Shown one piece after another: positions 10,335 through 18,682 of a DNA stretch of 64,000 nt. This DNA comes from Bosea sp. RAC05 (lineage in GTDB: Bacteria > Pseudomonadota > Alphaproteobacteria > Rhizobiales > Beijerinckiaceae). The stretch spans positions 1,908,001 through 1,972,000 of the forward strand of contig NZ_CP016464.1 of assembly GCF_001713455.1 (NCBI RefSeq), read 5' to 3'. The notes beneath the pieces were generated by a model. The model saw only the letters and a program-made list of their open reading frames with translations, did not search any database and had not been told where the DNA came from. Both the position numbers and the translations under genes were made by a program. Numbering within the stretch: the stretch's first letter is position 1; each line of letters starts with the position of its first letter.

Positions 10335-12685
10335 CGGCCCGCTTCCGCCCGCACCCGCCCCACCGCCGCCAGCACGCGCTCGGGCGTGGCCGGCGCATCG
10401 AGCCGCGGACAGACCCGGTGGCCGCCGACGCTTGCTACCGCATCCGACAGCGCATGCAGCACGCTGATCGCCAGCATCAGCGGCGGCTCGCCGACCGCCT
10501 TCGAGCGGTGGATCGTCGCCTCGCGATTGGGAGCGTTCTCCAGCAGTGCGACGTTGAAAATCCGCGGCCGGTCGGAGGCGACGGGGATCTTGTAGGTCGA
10601 GGGCGCATGCGTCTTCAGCACGCCCTTGGCATCCCAGACCAGTTCCTCGGTCGTCAGCCAGCCCATGCCCTGGATGAAGCCGCCCTCGATCTGGCCCTTG
10701 TCGATGGCGGGGTTCAGCGAGGTCCCGCAATCATGCAGGATGTCGACGCGCTCGACCTTGTATTCGCCCGTCAATGTATCGACCGCGACCTCGGCGGCGG
10801 CCGCGCCATAGGCGAAGTAATAGAAGGGCTGGCCGCGCCCGGCCTTGCGGTCCCAATGGATCTTCGGCGTCGCGTAGAAGCCAGTGGCCGAGAGCTGGAC
10901 GCGGCCCATATAGGCCGCCTTGACCAGATCGGCGAAGGCGATCTCGCGGGCGCCGACCTGCACGAAACCCGGCCGGAAGACGATCGCCTCCGGGCTTTCC
11001 TGCCAGTGCCGGGCGGCGAACTCGGTCAGCCGCGCCTTGATCGTCTTGCAGGCGTCGAGCGCCGCCATGCCGTTGAGATCGGAGCCGGAGGAGGCCGCGG
11101 TGGCGGAGGTGTTGGGCACCTTGCCGGTCGTCGTGGCGGTGATTTTCACCTGGTCGAGGCCGATCCCAAAGGCCTGCGCCACCACCTGCGCCACCTTGAC
11201 GTAGAGCCCCTGGCCCATCTCGGTGCCGCCATGGTTCAGCATCACCGAACCATCGGTGTAGACATGCACGAGGGCGCCGGCCTGATTGTACCAGGTGGCG
11301 GTGAAGGAGATGCCGAACTTGACCGGTGTCAGCGCGATGCCGCGTTTCACGATCGGGCTTCTGGCATTGGCCTCCCGGATCGCCGCTTGCCTCGCGCGGT
11401 AGTCGCAGGAGCGCTCCAGCCGCTCGATCACCTCGCCCGCGATGTTGTCCGTCACCGTCTGGTGATAGGGCGTCAGATCGCGGCCGGGCCCCTCGCCGGG
11501 CGTGCCGCCATAGAGGTTGCGCCGGCGCACCTCCAGCGGGTCGAGCCCCGTCGCGAAGGCGACCTCCTCGATGAAGCGCTCGGCCCCGACCATGCCCTGG
11601 GGGCCGCCGAAACCGCGAAAGGCGGTGTTCGACACCGTATGGGTCAGCAAGGGCTCCGAGCGGGCGCGCACCGCCGGGTAAAAATAGCAATTGTCCATGT
11701 GGAACAGCGCGCGGTCCGTCACCGGCCCCGAGAGATCCGCGTTCCAGCCGCAGCGCGCCGCATAGACCGCATCGACGGCATGGATGCGTCCCTCGTCGTC
11801 GAAGCCGATCTCGTAATCGACGACGAAGTCGTGCCGCTTGCCGGTGACGATCATGTCGTCGTCGCGGTCAGGCCTGAGCTTCACCGGGCGCTTCAGCTTG
11901 CGCGCGGCGAGCGCGGCGACGCAGGCGAAGAGGTTGGACTGCGTTTCCTTGCCGCCGAAGCCGCCGCCCATGCGCCTGACCTCGACGGTGACGGCATGGG
12001 AGGCGACGCCCAGCACCTGCGCCACCATGTGCTGCACTTCGCTGGGATGCTGCGTCGAGGAGAAGACCTGCATGTCCTCCTCCTCGCCGGGAATGGCGAG
12101 CGCGATCTGGCTTTCGAGGTAGAAATGATCCTGCCCGCCGATCGTCATCGAGCCCTTGAGCCGGCGCGGGCTTTCCGCCAGCGCGGTGGCGACGTCGCCG
12201 CGCTCGAGCTTGAGCGGGTCCGTGACCAGCGCGCCGCCGGCCGCACGGGCCGCCGCGACATCGAGCACGGGCGGAGCCTCGTCATAGACCGCCAGCGCCA
12301 GCGCCGCTGCCTCCCGCGCCGCCTGGCGCGTCTGCGCCACCACGGCGAAGAGCGGCTGGCCGTGATGCAGGATCGTCTGCGTCGCAAAGACCGGCTCGTC
12401 ATGGCGATGCGTCGAGGAGATGTCGTTGACGCCGGGAATATCGGCCGCCGTCAGCACGGCGACCACGCCGGGCGCCGCCAGCACGGGCGCGAGATCGAGC
12501 GACACCAGCCGGCCATGGGCGATGCGGCTCAGGCCGAGATAAGCGTGCAGCAGCCCCTCGGGCGCAGCGATGTCGTCGATATAGACGGCTTCGCCCGTGA
12601 CATGGCGGGCGGCGGAATCGTGGAGGCGCGGCGCTCCGACCATGGCGGAGGCGTCCTTGTCGAGCCGGCGGCGCGCATCAGCCAT
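10331..12685 (-). CDS. xdhB: Xanthine dehydrogenase molybdopterin-binding subunit XdhB
   Basis: This 784-aa catalytic subunit hydroxylates hypoxanthine and xanthine to urate using the Mo cofactor. Aldehyde-oxidase a/b-hammerhead and Mo-binding domains are evident: GEAVYIDDI near the start, the RMGGGFGGKE loop, the FRGFGGPQGM segment and, near the C-terminus, KAVGEPPL, which carries the catalytic Glu. The ATG at 12683-12685 overlaps the xdhA end by 8 bp; an upstream in-frame ATG adds a basic stretch lying inside xdhA and is less likely. It works as (XdhA-XdhB)2 in the cytoplasm. Confidence 0.95.
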   Translation of the reverse strand: MADARRRLDKDASAMVGAPRLHDSAARHVTGEAVYIDDIAAPEGLLHAYLGLSRIAHGRLVSLDLAPVLAAPGVVAVLTAADIPGVNDISSTHRHDEPVFATQTILHHGQPLFAVVAQTRQAAREAAALALAVYDEAPPVLDVAAARAAGGALVTDPLKLERGDVATALAESPRRLKGSMTIGGQDHFYLESQIALAIPGEEEDMQVFSSTQHPSEVQHMVAQVLGVASHAVTVEVRRMGGGFGGKETQSNLFACVAALAARKLKRPVKLRPDRDDDMIVTGKRHDFVVDYEIGFDDEGRIHAVDAVYAARCGWNADLSGPVTDRALFHMDNCYFYPAVRARSEPLLTHTVSNTAFRGFGGPQGMVGAERFIEEVAFATGLDPLEVRRRNLYGGTPGEGPGRDLTPYHQTVTDNIAGEVIERLERSCDYRARQAAIREANARSPIVKRGIALTPVKFGISFTATWYNQAGALVHVYTDGSVMLNHGGTEMGQGLYVKVAQVVAQAFGIGLDQVKITATTTGKVPNTSATAASSGSDLNGMAALDACKTIKARLTEFAARHWQESPEAIVFRPGFVQVGAREIAFADLVKAAYMGRVQLSATGFYATPKIHWDRKAGRGQPFYYFAYGAAAAEVAVDTLTGEYKVERVDILHDCGTSLNPAIDKGQIEGGFIQGMGWLTTEELVWDAKGVLKTHAPSTYKIPVASDRPRIFNVALLENAPNREATIHRSKAVGEPPLMLAISVLHALSDAVASVGGHRVCPRLDAPATPERVLAAVGRVRAEAGR

Positions 12686-14270
12686 GGGCGGCCTCCGCGA
12701 GCGGGCCGGCGACGCGGGTCTCGACATCGGGCTGCGTCGTCTCGATCAGGAACCGCCGCAGCAGGTTCCCCGCGACCGTCAGCCGGTAGCCGGCCGAGGC
12801 CCGCATGTCGCTCAGCGGCGTGAAGTCGCTCGCCAGCGCGGCGATGGCCGCAACCACGGCCGCCTCGTCCCAGCGCCGGCCGGTCAGCGCGGCTTCCGCG
12901 GCGGCGGCGCGTCTGGGCGTGCCCGCCATGCCGCCATAGGCCAGCCGGGCCTCCGCCATGCGGCCAGCGGAATCGAGCCGCAGCAGGAAGGCGCCGCAGA
13001 CGGCCGAAATGTCCTCGTCGAAGCGCTTCGAGATCTTCGAGACATGGATCAGCGCATCCGGCCTCGGCCTGGGCACGATCACCGCCTCGACGAACTCGCC
13101 CTCGCGCCTGTCCTGCTTGCGGTAGTCGAGGAAGAAATCTTCCAGAGGGATTTCGCGGCGGGCAATCACACGCGAGCCCTCATCCTGAGGAGAAGCCGGA
13201 GGCTTCGTCTCGAAGGATGCTCCAGCGCCCTCTGGATCATCCTTCGAGACGGCCGCAAGAGCGGCCTCCTCAGGATGAGGGCTGTGGTGTGGATGGGCGC
13301 GTGCCAGAACCAGCCTCGCTCCCAGCGCGATCAGCGCCGGCGGCAGGTCACCGATCGGCGAGCCATTGGCGATGTTGCCGCCGATCGTGCCGGCGTTGCG
13401 GACCTGCTCGCCGCCGAAGCGGCGCATCAATTCGTCGAGCTGCGGCGAGAGCGACGCCAGCACGGGGCGGACGTCTGCATGGGTCGCCATCGCGCCGAAG
13501 ACGAGGTGATCGCCGCGATCCGTGATCTCCCGCAGCGCCGTGACGCGCCCGAGGAAGATGACGGGATCGAGCCGCTGCATCCCCTTCGTCACCCAGAGCC
13601 CGACATCGGTCGCACCCGCGACCAGCGTCGCCTGCGGATGGGCGGCCACCAGATCCGCCAGCCCCCCGACGGTGGCCGGCGCGAAGAAGCGCCCGCCGGG
13701 TCCGGAGAGGGCGAGCGCCTCCTCGTCGGAGAGGTCGCGCAGCCTCGCGGTGATCGTCTCCGGGTCCGGCCTGTTGCCATCGCCAGCATACATCCGCTGC
13801 GCCGCCGCGATGATGGGCTCGTAGCCGGTGCAGCGGCAGAGATTGCCCGCCAGCGCATCCTCAATGCGCGCAACCGATGGCGCATCCTCGTTCAGCCAGA
13901 GCGCGAAGAGCGACATCACGATGCCCGGCGTGCAAAAGCCGCATTGCGAGCCGTGGCAATCGACCATCGCCTGCTGCACCGGATGCAGGCTGCCGTCCGG
14001 GCCTTTCAGATGCTCGACCGTCAGCACCTGGCAGCCATCCAGCGTCGGCAGGAAGCGGATGCAGGCATTGATCGCCTCGTAGCGCAGCCGCCCGCGATCG
14101 AGCCGGCCGACGACGACGGTGCAGGCGCCACAATCGCCCTCGGCGCAGCCCTCCTTGCTGCCGGTCAGGCGCCGGTCCAGCCGCAGCCAGTCGAGCACCG
14201 TCAACGTCGGATCGCAGTTTGCGATCTCGACCAACTCGTCGCCGAGGAGGAAGCGGAGCGTGTCACGCAT
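12678..14270 (-). CDS. xdhA: Xanthine dehydrogenase small subunit XdhA (2Fe-2S and FAD), with in-frame palindromic repeat
   Basis: This 530-aa electron-transfer subunit has an N-terminal plant-type 2Fe-2S domain (KEGCAEGDCGACTV), an alpha-helical second 2Fe-2S domain (GFCTPG and NLCRCTGYEPI) and an FAD domain (ATLVAGATDVG; NAGTIGGNIANGSPIGD). Family members are about 490 aa. The extra length is a low-complexity block at about residues 325-368, encoded by a 109-bp palindromic repeat (13175-13283) between the segment LIALGARLVLARA and ARREIPLEDFFLDY. Reading frame and flanking conserved sequence are intact, so the enzyme may still function with a surface loop insertion. First gene of the purine operon. 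ATG at 14268-14270. Confidence 0.93.
   Translation of the reverse strand: MRDTLRFLLGDELVEIANCDPTLTVLDWLRLDRRLTGSKEGCAEGDCGACTVVVGRLDRGRLRYEAINACIRFLPTLDGCQVLTVEHLKGPDGSLHPVQQAMVDCHGSQCGFCTPGIVMSLFALWLNEDAPSVARIEDALAGNLCRCTGYEPIIAAAQRMYAGDGNRPDPETITARLRDLSDEEALALSGPGGRFFAPATVGGLADLVAAHPQATLVAGATDVGLWVTKGMQRLDPVIFLGRVTALREITDRGDHLVFGAMATHADVRPVLASLSPQLDELMRRFGGEQVRNAGTIGGNIANGSPIGDLPPALIALGARLVLARAHPHHSPHPEEAALAAVSKDDPEGAGASFETKPPASPQDEGSRVIARREIPLEDFFLDYRKQDRREGEFVEAVIVPRPRPDALIHVSKISKRFDEDISAVCGAFLLRLDSAGRMAEARLAYGGMAGTPRRAAAAEAALTGRRWDEAAVVAAIAALASDFTPLSDMRASAGYRLTVAGNLLRRFLIETTQPDVETRVAGPLAEAAHG
13175..13283. repeat. Palindromic repeat (AGCCCTCATCCTGAGGAG arms) inserted within xdhA
   Basis: The perfect 18-bp arms AGCCCTCATCCTGAGGAG (13175-13192) and CTCCTCAGGATGAGGGCT (13266-13283) enclose 73 bp with inner inverted TCTCGAAGGATG and CATCCTTCGAGA. 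The same arms occur in intergenic DNA at 45905-46026, which shows that this is a mobile or dispersed repeat and not native coding sequence. The xdhA frame is kept open through it. Confidence 0.88.
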
Positions 14271-14305
14271 GGGCGGCTCGCATGGTGCTGAGCGCTCCAT
14301 TGTGG

Positions 14306-14446
14306 GTCATCCCGGGTGACCCCTCGGGTCCGGCCTTTGGCCGGCCCAAGGACAGGCTCCGGGAGACCCGGGATCCATGCCGGAACCTCTGCCGGACGCG
14401 CTCCGGAATGGATCCCGGATCTCCGCTTCGCTGCGTCCGGGATGAC
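14306..14446. repeat. Palindromic repeat in the xdhA-guaD divergent region
   Basis: GTCATCCCGGG at 14306 and CCGGGATGAC ending at 14446 are inverted, with inner inverted elements (GACCCGGGATCCATGCCGG against CCGGAATGGATCCCGG). It occupies nearly half of the 309-bp gap between xdhA and guaD, on the xdhA side. Confidence 0.7.
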
Positions 14447-14488
14447 GGCACGAAGGGCGAGGGTCGGGACTGATCCGATGCGACACAA

Positions 14489-14513
14489 ATCATGCTCTCA
14501 GATTAGGCATGAT
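14489..14513. promoter_or_regulatory. Candidate operator dyad between xdhA and guaD
   Basis: A perfect 7-bp inverted repeat, ATCATGC (14489-14495) and GCATGAT (14507-14513), is separated by 11 bp, about two helical turns centre to centre. It lies between the diverging purine genes, in the most AT-rich stretch of the 309-bp gap, and is well placed to let one regulator control both directions. The remainder of the gap holds the palindromic repeat and no gene that I can support. The regulator is not in the window. Confidence 0.4.
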
Positions 14514-14579
14514 CCCCGCTTGGCCGGAAGCTTTGATTTGGTGCAGATGTGATGTGAATCCGAGCCGGAGTGCGCATTC

Positions 14580-15935
14580 GTGAGCCAGACCAGCCCCCTT
14601 CGTGCCCTGCGCGGCCGCCTTTTGTGGTTCGTGGCCGATCCGCACGACGTCGGCGAGGCGGCGCATCGTTATGTCGCGGACGGGGTGCTGGTGATCGAGG
14701 GCGGCGTGATCCGTGCAGTCGGTCCGGCGGAGGCCATCCTGCCGACCCTGCCGGCGGGGGCGGAGATCACCGACCACCGCCCGCATCTGATCATGCCCGG
14801 CTTCATCGACGCCCATCTTCACATGCCGCAGACGCAGGTGATCGCCTCTTATGGCGCCCAGCTGATGGACTGGCTCGAGCGCTACACCTTCGTCGAGGAG
14901 CAGCGGCTGGCGCAGCAGGGCCATCCCGAAAAGCTCGCCACCTTCCTGCTCGACGAACTGCTCAGCCATGGCACCACGACGGCGGTGATCTACTGCTCCG
15001 TGCATCCGCAATCAGCGGAAGCGCTGTTTGCCGAATCCGAGCGCCGCAACACCCGCATGATCGCCGGCAAGGTGATGATGGACCGCAACGCGCCCGAAGC
15101 GCTCACCGACACCGCCGAAAGCAGCTACGCGGATTCCAAGGCGCTGATCGAGCGCTGGCACGGCAGGGGACGCCAACTCTATGCCATCACGCCCCGCTTC
15201 GTCGTGACCTCGACGCCGGAGCAGATGGAAGCGGCCGGGCGGCTGGCGGCCGAGCATCCCGACTGCCATGTCCAGACCCATATCAACGAGAACCGGGCCG
15301 AGATTGCGCTGGCCAACGAACTCTATCCCGAGCCTGGCGACTATGCCGGCATCTACCAGCATTACGGCCTGCTCGGCCCCAGAAGCCTGCTCGGCCACTG
15401 TATCCACATGACCGAGCGGGAATGGCGGCGTTTCGCCGAAACCGGCAGCGTGGCCGTCTTCTGCCCGACCTCGAACCTCTTCCTCGGCTCCGGACTGTTC
15501 GACTGGGCCCGCGCCCGGGCGGAGGGCGTGCCGGTCGCGGTCGCGACCGATATCGGCGGCGGCACCTCCTATTCGATGCTGCGGACGATGTCGGAGGCCT
15601 ACAAGGTGCTGCAGTTGCAGGGGCAATCGCTCTCGGCCTTCGCCGCGCTCCACGCCATCACGCTGGGCAATGCCAAGGCTTTGAAGCTCGACCACCTGAT
15701 CGGTTCGCTGGAGCCCGGCCACGAGGCCGACATCGTCGTGCTCGATGCGAGCGCCCAGCGCGCCATGGCGCATCGGCTGGAGACGGCGCGCGACCTCGGC
15801 GAGGAGCTGTTCGTGCTGGTCACGCTCGGCGACGAGCGCAACGTCGTCGCGACCTATGTGATGGGGGAGCGGGTCAATGCTCCGTCATTCTCGGGCGGAG
15901 CGCTCGGGTCCGATCGTCGATCGGCCCAAGCGTAA
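14580..15935 (+). CDS. guaD: Guanine deaminase
   Basis: This cytoplasmic zinc amidohydrolase converts guanine to xanthine and ammonia, feeding XdhAB. It is 451 aa with a GTG start (14580). Metal and active-site motifs are PGFIDAHLHMPQ (His79 and His81), THINENRAEI, GHCIHMTE and ATDIGGGTSYS. Conserved sequence ends at about residue 437 (YVMGERVNAP); the last 14 residues and the TAA stop come from palindromic repeat 15893-15995. It diverges from xdhA with a shared regulatory gap. Function is firm; whether the tail alters stability is unknown. Confidence 0.93.
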   Translation: MSQTSPLRALRGRLLWFVADPHDVGEAAHRYVADGVLVIEGGVIRAVGPAEAILPTLPAGAEITDHRPHLIMPGFIDAHLHMPQTQVIASYGAQLMDWLERYTFVEEQRLAQQGHPEKLATFLLDELLSHGTTTAVIYCSVHPQSAEALFAESERRNTRMIAGKVMMDRNAPEALTDTAESSYADSKALIERWHGRGRQLYAITPRFVVTSTPEQMEAAGRLAAEHPDCHVQTHINENRAEIALANELYPEPGDYAGIYQHYGLLGPRSLLGHCIHMTEREWRRFAETGSVAVFCPTSNLFLGSGLFDWARARAEGVPVAVATDIGGGTSYSMLRTMSEAYKVLQLQGQSLSAFAALHAITLGNAKALKLDHLIGSLEPGHEADIVVLDASAQRAMAHRLETARDLGEELFVLVTLGDERNVVATYVMGERVNAPSFSGGALGSDRRSAQA

Positions 15936-15995
15936 ACGCCGCGCAGACCCGAGAATCTCCGGCAAGAGATGCTCGGGTCAGGCCCGAGCATGACG
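15893..15995. repeat. Palindromic repeat overlapping the guaD 3' end
   Basis: The arms CGTCATTCTCGGGC (from 15893) and GCCCGAGCATGACG (to 15995) match the element at 6788-6864, with an extra GGTCCGATCGTCGATCGGCC palindrome inside. It spans the guaD stop and the gap to the convergent aminotransferase gene, so it could also act as a two-way terminator. Confidence 0.76.
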
Positions 15996-15999
15996 CGCT

Positions 16000-16857
16000 T
16001 CACCCCAGCACGCCGCCCTTCCTGGCGAAATCGATGTAGATCTCGCGCAGGCGCAGCGCGGTCGGGCCCGGGGCGCCGTTGTGGATGCTGTGGCCGTCGA
16101 TCGTCGTCACCGGCATGACGAGGCTGGTGGCGGAGGTGATGAAGGCCTCCTCGGCGTCCAGCGCCTCGGCCAGCGTGAATTCGCGCTCCTCGAAGGCGAA
16201 GCCCGTCTCCGCGATATAGGCCAGCACGGCCTTGCGGGTGATGCCGGGCAGGACCTTGTTCGAGAGTGGCCGCGAGATCAGCGTCTTGCCCCTGACGATC
16301 CAGGCGGTCGACGAGGCGCCCTCTGTGACCACGCCGTCCTCGATCATCCAGGCCTCCTGCGCGCCGTTTTCGGCGGCGAACTGCTTGGCCAGCACCGGGG
16401 CGAGCAGGTTGACGCTCTTGATGTCGCGCCGGGCCCAGCGCAGATCCGGCGTGGACACCACCTTGATCCCGGTCTTCGCCGCCGGGGCGTTCACGAAGTT
16501 GCGGGCCTGGGTGAACATCACCAGCGTCGGCGTGACGTCCTTCGGGAAGGGGAAGTCGCGATCAGCCGCGCCGCGCGTGACCTCGAGATAGACGCCGCCT
16601 TCGTCGAGGCTGTTGCGCTTGATCAACTCCTCGTGGATCGCCACCAGTTCCGCCGTCGACCAGGGCAGGACGAGCCGGATCTCGCCGCAGGAGCGCGCGA
16701 GCCGCGCCAGATGCGCCTCGCAATCGACGAGCTTGCCGCCGATCACGGCCGACACCTCGTAGATGCCGTCGCCGAAGATGAAGCCGCGGTCGAAGACCGA
16801 GATCTTGGCGTCCTCCTCGGGGAGATAGGCGCCGTTCACATAGACAATGCGGGACAT
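16000..16857 (-). CDS. D-amino-acid transaminase (fold-type IV PLP aminotransferase)
   Basis: This 285-aa PLP enzyme probably swaps the amino group between D-amino acids and 2-oxo acids (D-Ala/D-Glu). The start MSRIVYVNGAYLPEEDAKIS and GFIFGDGIYEV match D-aminotransferases, and the PLP Lys is in RRDIKSVNLL (Lys147). A related possibility is a branched-chain aminotransferase or aminodeoxychorismate lyase, but the DRGFIFGDGIYEV and IKSVNLL pair favours the D-amino-acid type. It converges with guaD across a palindromic repeat and stands alone on its strand. Confidence 0.88.
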   Translation of the reverse strand: MSRIVYVNGAYLPEEDAKISVFDRGFIFGDGIYEVSAVIGGKLVDCEAHLARLARSCGEIRLVLPWSTAELVAIHEELIKRNSLDEGGVYLEVTRGAADRDFPFPKDVTPTLVMFTQARNFVNAPAAKTGIKVVSTPDLRWARRDIKSVNLLAPVLAKQFAAENGAQEAWMIEDGVVTEGASSTAWIVRGKTLISRPLSNKVLPGITRKAVLAYIAETGFAFEEREFTLAEALDAEEAFITSATSLVMPVTTIDGHSIHNGAPGPTALRLREIYIDFARKGGVLG

Positions 16858-16964
16858 CGGTCGGTTCTCGTCAGCGGGTTTCCAACAGCATCGCTCCTAG
16901 CCGAGACGCAGGTCGGGCGCGAGGGGCCAATGCCGGCGTCGATGCGGGGGCAGCCCCGCTTCCG

Positions 16965-18560
16965 TCAGGGGCGAAAGCTCAGGAAGCGCGACGGGATGAC
17001 ACCCAGCGGGTTGGGCGCGAAGCCGGCGAGCCGGCTCGAAACGAGGTTCCTGTGGGAATAGTGCAGCACCGGAATCCAGGGCTGGTCGCGCACGATCAGG
17101 CTGTCGGCCTCGCGCAGGATCGCAGCGCGCCTGGCGAGATCGGCTTCTCCGGCCGCGAGCTTCAGCAGCGCGTCGAACTGCGGATCGGCATAGCGACCGA
17201 CATTGAAGCCGGCGTTGTCGCTTCGGAACAGGAAGAGGAAGGTCAGCGGATCGGAATAGTCGCCGATCCAGCCATAGCGGGCGACGTCGAAATCGCTGCC
17301 CTCGCGCAGATGGGCGAAATGCGCCGCGCTGTCGGTCTCGATCAGGGAGGTCTCGACGCCGATCGCCGCCCATTGCTCGGCGATGGCCGCGATGGTGCGC
17401 CGGTTGTTGTCGCTGCGGTTGTAGCGCAGCGCGAGCCGCAGCGGCATGCCGGGCCCGTAGCCCGCGGCCGCCATCAGCCGCTTTGCCTCGTCCTCGCGTT
17501 CGAGCGGGGAGGCGGCCTTGAAGTCGAGTTCGGCGCGCTCGCCGTAATTCCCGATATGGGGCGGGATCACGCCATAGGCCGGCAGCATGGTGCCGGCCCA
17601 GACGCGTTCGGCGATGAACTCCCGGTCGATCGCGAGCGAAAGCGCCCGGCGCAGCCGCGCATCGGAAAAGGGGGCTTTGGCCGTGTTCAGGACGAGGAAA
17701 TAGGTGCCGAGCGCTGGCGAGACGCGCAGCTGCGCGCCCAGCCGCCCGCGCAGCGTCGCGATCTGGTCGGTGGGGATGTCGGTCGTCAGGTGCAGTTCGC
17801 CGGCCAGGAAGCGCCGCGCCGCGACCGCAGCATCCGAGATGGGATAGGAGATCACCGTCTCGATGCGGACCTCGGCGGCGGCGTGGAAGGAGCGGTCGCG
17901 GTCCAGCCGGATATGGGAGCTGGGCACGAAATCCTTCAGCACATAGGGGCCGTTCGAGACCCAGTCCGCCACGCGCGCCGCCATCCGGCCGGGCCGGTCC
18001 GCGGTGGCCGGGTGGACCGGCAGCGTGGCCTGGTGCGCCAGCAGTTCGAGCAGATGGGGCGTCGGCCGTTCGAGCCGGATTTCGAGCAGCCCGGGCCCGA
18101 GAGCCGATACGCCGAGATCCTCCACGCGCACGCCCTCGGCGGCCTTGTGGATGCGCTCGGCGTTCAGGATCGGATCGAGCAGGGTGGCATAGGGCGCGCC
18201 CGAGCGCGGATCGACCATGCGCCGCAGCGAGAACACGAAGTCGGAGGCCGTCACCGGCTCGCCGTTCGACCAGCGCGCATCCCGACGCAGCGTGAAGCGC
18301 CAGACCAGCCCGTCCTCGCTCGTCGTCCAGCTCTCGGCCACGCCCGGCGCGATCTCGCCTTTCATCGTATGGATGACGAGGCCCTCATACAGGTCGCGCA
18401 GCAGATGCGCTTCGGCGACGCTCGTCGTCCGCAGCGGATCGAGACTGCCGGGATCGCCGTCATGGCTGCGGTAGAGAACACCCTGGGCCAGCGCAGCCCC
18501 CGCCGTCGCGAGCGCTAGACCCACCGCGAGCACGAAAGCGAGACTCCGAAATCCCGGCAA
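16965..18560 (-). CDS. Extracellular solute-binding protein family 5 (oligopeptide/dipeptide binding)
   Basis: This SBP_bac_5 periplasmic receptor is about 531 aa from a TTG at 18558-18560, which is preceded by GGGAGA and gives a clean signal peptide (LAFVLAVGLALATAGAALAQ). The mature part shows GDPGSLDPLRTTSVAEAH and WRFTLRRDARWSNGEPVTASDF, standard for OppA/DppA-type proteins. A longer version begins at a GTG at 18686 that overlaps the upstream hydrolase stop, but would put a 42-residue charged stretch before the signal peptide. No permease or ATPase genes are nearby, so it is an orphan receptor; the ligand may be a peptide or murein peptide. Confidence 0.85.
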   Translation of the reverse strand: MPGFRSLAFVLAVGLALATAGAALAQGVLYRSHDGDPGSLDPLRTTSVAEAHLLRDLYEGLVIHTMKGEIAPGVAESWTTSEDGLVWRFTLRRDARWSNGEPVTASDFVFSLRRMVDPRSGAPYATLLDPILNAERIHKAAEGVRVEDLGVSALGPGLLEIRLERPTPHLLELLAHQATLPVHPATADRPGRMAARVADWVSNGPYVLKDFVPSSHIRLDRDRSFHAAAEVRIETVISYPISDAAVAARRFLAGELHLTTDIPTDQIATLRGRLGAQLRVSPALGTYFLVLNTAKAPFSDARLRRALSLAIDREFIAERVWAGTMLPAYGVIPPHIGNYGERAELDFKAASPLEREDEAKRLMAAAGYGPGMPLRLALRYNRSDNNRRTIAAIAEQWAAIGVETSLIETDSAAHFAHLREGSDFDVARYGWIGDYSDPLTFLFLFRSDNAGFNVGRYADPQFDALLKLAAGEADLARRAAILREADSLIVRDQPWIPVLHYSHRNLVSSRLAGFAPNPLGVIPSRFLSFRP

Positions 18561-18682
18561 AAGACGCTCTCCCTGCTGCGACGGGTGAGACGGGCGGGGC
18601 CCGCTGGACCGCAGTAGAGCGCGGCTCGTTGGCGCCGCCAAGAGGGCGAGACGGATCGGCACGCGGCCGCTCCGCCGCTCCG

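Noticed and set aside
10418..12823. Long plus-strand open frame opposite xdhB
   Set aside because: It is antisense to an unambiguous XdhB with full motifs.
14263..14552. Several short open frames between xdhA and guaD
   Set aside because: They are translated palindromic-repeat DNA in overlapping frames, with no ribosome binding site and no family.
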